Assembly: GCF_001262015.1 (NCBI RefSeq)
Contig: NZ_CP012074.1
Location: 144,501-208,500 of the forward strand
Direction of reading: 5' to 3'
DNA length: 64,000 nt
From: Prevotella fusca JCM 17724
Lineage (GTDB): Bacteria; Bacteroidota; Bacteroidia; Bacteroidales; Bacteroidaceae
Below are positions 61,067-64,000 of the stretch, piece by piece. The notes below the pieces were generated by a model. It worked only from the letters and a program-made list of their open reading frames with translations. It was not told where the DNA came from and did no database searches. The position numbers and the translations under genes were made by a program. Within the stretch, counting starts at the first letter, position 1. Each line of letters opens with the position of its first letter.

Positions 61067-62745
61067 TAAATAAGATAAGAAACATATTCAGACAGCCGCT
61101 TCAGCTCTCAAACCTCAATCAGAGTGAGAACAGAAGGATTGTGTCAAAGGCACTGAAGGCACTCAATTGTACTGGAGTGTGGCGGGAGGAGAAGGAAGCG
61201 GTCATTGTTCGTTTTGACTTCCAGAGCGGACATTTCGGTATTCATATCTCTAACCAGCATCCGCAGGTAGAGTTGTCTTTCCTCTTTTTTGCTGAAACAG
61301 AGGTGAATGACATCAATATAGTGCGCCATGTATGCAATCAGTTCAATCTTAATTCTGACGGTCCTCGGTTTAGTTATACTATCAATGAAGAGACGAATGT
61401 CATTGATTTGCATATTCTGAGGACGCTTCTGCTGGATGATGACCGTGCCAAAGAGATTCTTTCTTCGGCTATGGTTGATTCCTTTGCATGGCAGAGTGCA
61501 TTTGTAAGAAACCTGAATGAGGTGAAGAGGGATGCGAAGAATTCGGATACAAACGACATAGAACGTGCAGTGAAAGACCTGTCGCGTGACTTCTTTCTTC
61601 TGCGTGAACAGGAACTGAGACACCAGAAGACGGCACCTGGATGGCGGCAGAACGACAAGGATGTTGCCACCTTGAGCCAGTGGATGGATAAGGTGTTCGG
61701 TATGGTGGATGCGGTTTTCTCTGAGTTGACCGTTGTGACAGAGGGACTGACGGTCATCAACGACCGTGATGCCATTGCTTCCTATAACCTTTCTGAGGAG
61801 TTGATAGCTGACGGTTCGTTCGTCCGACAGAATGTAATGCTCGACCTCATCTTCTTTCTTCCGTCTCATCCCACGACACGGCGTCGCATGACTTTCAGTA
61901 TTCAGCAGGCAGATAGTTGTGATGATGTGCTCTATTACCAGGTAGTTGCCACGTTGTTACCGTTGCCGTCAGCGGCTGGCAGACCCCTTTATTCGAGGGA
62001 AATGCAGGTGGTGTCGCGTTCGGTTCTGTTGGCATACGACCTTCGCACAACGAAGCAGTTGCAGGATGAGTTTGTCTATATGTGGAAGGAAGCCAAGAGC
62101 AAGATCGCTAATGGTGAGGGCAATCAGCTTACCGAAGAACAGCAGGTGATAGCCAACGTGGTAAACATGGATGCCGGTCAGTTTGTCTATCGTGGCAGAG
62201 CTCTTTATCGGCAGAAACGTTATTATGAAGCAGTAGCCACTTTGGAGAATGCTTTCCGACTGTTGCATGCAGGTTTCCAGAAGTTGGGTAAAGGTGAGCG
62301 TGACATCTTCTTTGAGATATGCTATATGTTGGGTTTCTGTTATAATGAGCTGCGACAGTATGAACGGGCTTATTATTATCTTACGTTCACCATCGGACTT
62401 AACCGTGCTGTCTATGCCGAAGAGTATGTGAACTGTCTGGTCAATATGGGCGACTTCCGTTCTCTTATGAGCATAGATAATATCTTGGAGGAACTGAGAA
62501 ATTCTGTTCCAGATGATGATGAGGAAGAACTCGACCCGCTGTTGCGCCCTTTCCTGCAGTTCCTGTACAGGCGGAAGGCTTATGTGTTGATAGAGCTGCG
62601 TCGGCTTGATGAGGCTGAACAGCTGCTCCGTCAGATGGTTGATGACCCGGAAAACAGCGACTTTGCATTGGATGAATTGGCATATATCCAGCGTTTGCGG
62701 GAAAAGGAAGGAATAAGCGGAAAAGACAATTCTAAGGGAAAGTGA
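61063..62745 (+). CDS. Tetratricopeptide-repeat-like protein of unknown function
   Basis: 560-aa soluble protein, no signal peptide. The N-terminal 130 residues form an alpha/beta domain (EKEAVIVRFDFQSGHFGIHISNQHPQVELSFLFF). A middle domain follows, and from about residue 365 there are helix pairs of TPR type (YRGRALYRQKRYYEAVATLENAFRLL, split; YNELRQYERAYYYLTFTIGLNRAVY; LIELRRLDEAEQLLRQMV). Its ATG overlaps the dnaG stop by 4 nt (ATGATAA context at 61063), so it is coupled to dnaG. The function is not known; such conserved neighbours of dnaG are common in Prevotella-like genomes as far as I recall. Confidence 0.8.
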   Translation: MINKIRNIFRQPLQLSNLNQSENRRIVSKALKALNCTGVWREEKEAVIVRFDFQSGHFGIHISNQHPQVELSFLFFAETEVNDINIVRHVCNQFNLNSDGPRFSYTINEETNVIDLHILRTLLLDDDRAKEILSSAMVDSFAWQSAFVRNLNEVKRDAKNSDTNDIERAVKDLSRDFFLLREQELRHQKTAPGWRQNDKDVATLSQWMDKVFGMVDAVFSELTVVTEGLTVINDRDAIASYNLSEELIADGSFVRQNVMLDLIFFLPSHPTTRRRMTFSIQQADSCDDVLYYQVVATLLPLPSAAGRPLYSREMQVVSRSVLLAYDLRTTKQLQDEFVYMWKEAKSKIANGEGNQLTEEQQVIANVVNMDAGQFVYRGRALYRQKRYYEAVATLENAFRLLHAGFQKLGKGERDIFFEICYMLGFCYNELRQYERAYYYLTFTIGLNRAVYAEEYVNCLVNMGDFRSLMSIDNILEELRNSVPDDDEEELDPLLRPFLQFLYRRKAYVLIELRRLDEAEQLLRQMVDDPENSDFALDELAYIQRLREKEGISGKDNSKGK

Positions 62746-62764
62746 AAAGGAAAGGAGGATAAAG

Positions 62765-64000
62765 ATGGATTACGTTCATTGGATTTTCCTGGCTATCTAC
62801 ATCGTTGTCATCATCATAGTGATGGTGCGTGTGTTGATGGACAACCGGCAGCCTGCCAAGACAATGGCGTGGATGCTGGTACTGACGTTCATTCCCATGT
62901 TGGGTATTATCCTCTATTTCTTCTTCGGACAGACAACACGCAAGGAACGTAAGATATGGCAGTATAGCATTGACCAGCTTACCAAGCGTTCCATGTTGGA
63001 GTTTGTTGAGCAGAAAAGGCTCCATCTGCCTGATGAGTATCGCATGCTCATCAAACTTTTCATGAACCAGAACTGGGCTTTGCCTTTCAAGAATAACGAA
63101 ACGGAAATCTATACCTCTGGGTATGAGTTCTTTCCTTCGTTGCTGATGGAAATAGGTAAGGCGGAGCACCATATCCACCTTGACAGCTTTATCATATCCG
63201 ATGATCCTTTGGGACAGATAGTTGCCGATGCACTGATTGACAAGGCACGACAGGGTGTTGAGGTGCGTGTTATCTACGACGATGTGGGTTCATGGAAAAC
63301 CAAAAACCGTTTCTTCGACCGTATGCGTGCTGAAGGTGTTGAGGTACATGCCTTCATGCCTGTATGTTTCCCGGTCTTCACGAGTAAGGTGAATTACCGT
63401 AATCACCGCAAGATCTGTGTGATTGATGGCGAGGTGGGCTTTATCGGTGGTATGAATATAGCCATGCGCTATGTGAAGGGAATCGGGAAGTTGGCATGGC
63501 GTGACACACATGTAAAGATAACGGGTGCAGCTGTATATGGCTTGCAACGTGCTTTCCTGGTAGACTGGTTCTTCGTCAGCCGGGTGCTGATAACTGACCG
63601 AAGTTATTATCCGGCGAGTATCGTGGGTGAGAATGACTGTATTGTACAGATTGTTACGAGCAGTCCCACAAGTCTGTGGCCTGAGATTGAGCAGGGATAT
63701 GTAAGGATACTTGCCAGTGCCAGACATTATGTTTACATGGAAACACCTTATTTCCTGCCTACCGAGCCAATCCTCTTTGCCATGCGCACGGCGGCGTTGT
63801 CGGGTGTTGACATAAGACTGATGATACCTTACGAGACGGATACGAAGATTGTGGAATGGGCATCACGTTCGTATGTGATGGCAACGGTGAAGGCTGGTGT
63901 GAAGGTGTATCTGTATAAGGCGGGTTTCAATCACTCAAAACTCCTTGTAACTGATGATACAATGGCAACCATAGGATCTACGAATGTAGACTTCCGCAGC
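62765..64000 (+). CDS. cls: Cardiolipin synthase, 3' end outside window
   Basis: Phospholipase-D-superfamily membrane enzyme that joins two phosphatidylglycerols to cardiolipin. Starts 19 nt after the TPR gene and is open to the window edge (412 codons seen of about 480). Two N-terminal membrane helices (HWIFLAIYIVVIIIVMV; MAWMLVLTFIPMLGIILYFFFG), then HKD motif 1 with His214, Lys216 and Asp221 (NHRKICVIDG) and motif 2 with His390, Lys392 and Asp397 (NHSKLLVTDD). Both are complete, so it should be active. Confidence 0.96.
   Translation, partial: MDYVHWIFLAIYIVVIIIVMVRVLMDNRQPAKTMAWMLVLTFIPMLGIILYFFFGQTTRKERKIWQYSIDQLTKRSMLEFVEQKRLHLPDEYRMLIKLFMNQNWALPFKNNETEIYTSGYEFFPSLLMEIGKAEHHIHLDSFIISDDPLGQIVADALIDKARQGVEVRVIYDDVGSWKTKNRFFDRMRAEGVEVHAFMPVCFPVFTSKVNYRNHRKICVIDGEVGFIGGMNIAMRYVKGIGKLAWRDTHVKITGAAVYGLQRAFLVDWFFVSRVLITDRSYYPASIVGENDCIVQIVTSSPTSLWPEIEQGYVRILASARHYVYMETPYFLPTEPILFAMRTAALSGVDIRLMIPYETDTKIVEWASRSYVMATVKAGVKVYLYKAGFNHSKLLVTDDTMATIGSTNVDFRS

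Overview
The window is a stretch of chromosome from a Prevotella-like member of the Bacteroidota. The evidence is the gene content (SprA of the type IX secretion system, diaminopimelate dehydrogenase, an OmpA-type porin, DUF4840 and DUF6078 proteins) and many promoters of the Bacteroidota type: a -7 box TAnnTTTG with a -33 TTG/TTTG 19-21 nt upstream. No rRNA or tRNA gene was seen. The genus is my inference; the phylum is firm.

Layout. 1-15.7 kb is mostly core: glyS (5' end missing), an FKBP lipoprotein, a MATE exporter, an OmpA porin, dxs followed by trkA-trkH, a DUF4840-like lipoprotein, a PAP2 phosphatase with a long C-terminal barrel-like region, and dnaK. 15.8-25.6 kb is an accessory, largely AT-rich island: AbiH, two DUF6078 genes (one broken by a stop codon), a voltage-gated-type channel, a VirE/VapE-like ATPase between 83-nt inverted repeats, two Fic genes with a small unknown gene between them, and a large RloC/PrrC-like ATPase. 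25.7-29.0 kb (minus strand) carries a GH29 fucosidase and an ATPase + DUF4435 pair resembling PARIS. 29.2-43.8 kb returns to core genes: cysK, sprA, ruvA, ddh, a PH-like membrane protein, dacB and mscS.

44.1-49.1 kb is a wrecked type I restriction locus. It holds a 5' hsdM piece and a 3' hsdR piece with no hsdS, separated by a secreted MORN-like protein gene and an N-terminally truncated uridine kinase on the other strand. 49.2-52.1 kb holds a small lipoprotein, a second ATPase-TOPRIM pair (AAA + DUF4276) and an inhibitor-I9-like secreted protein. 52.3-56.7 kb is the etfB-etfA-acyl-CoA dehydrogenase group, interrupted by a DUF559 gene between inverted palindromic repeats. 57.9-64 kb holds a secreted carboxypeptidase-regulatory-like protein, dnaG, a TPR-like protein and cardiolipin synthase (3' end missing).

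The most unusual signal is outside the genes. Several intergenic regions hold arrays of exactly 22-nt units (3925-4012, 10744-10831, 17383-17470, 30416-30525, 57209-57318, 57607-57650) in at least three sequence families. A second repeat class is a 38-nt C-rich palindrome that occurs as inverted pairs, one of them enclosing the DUF559 gene.
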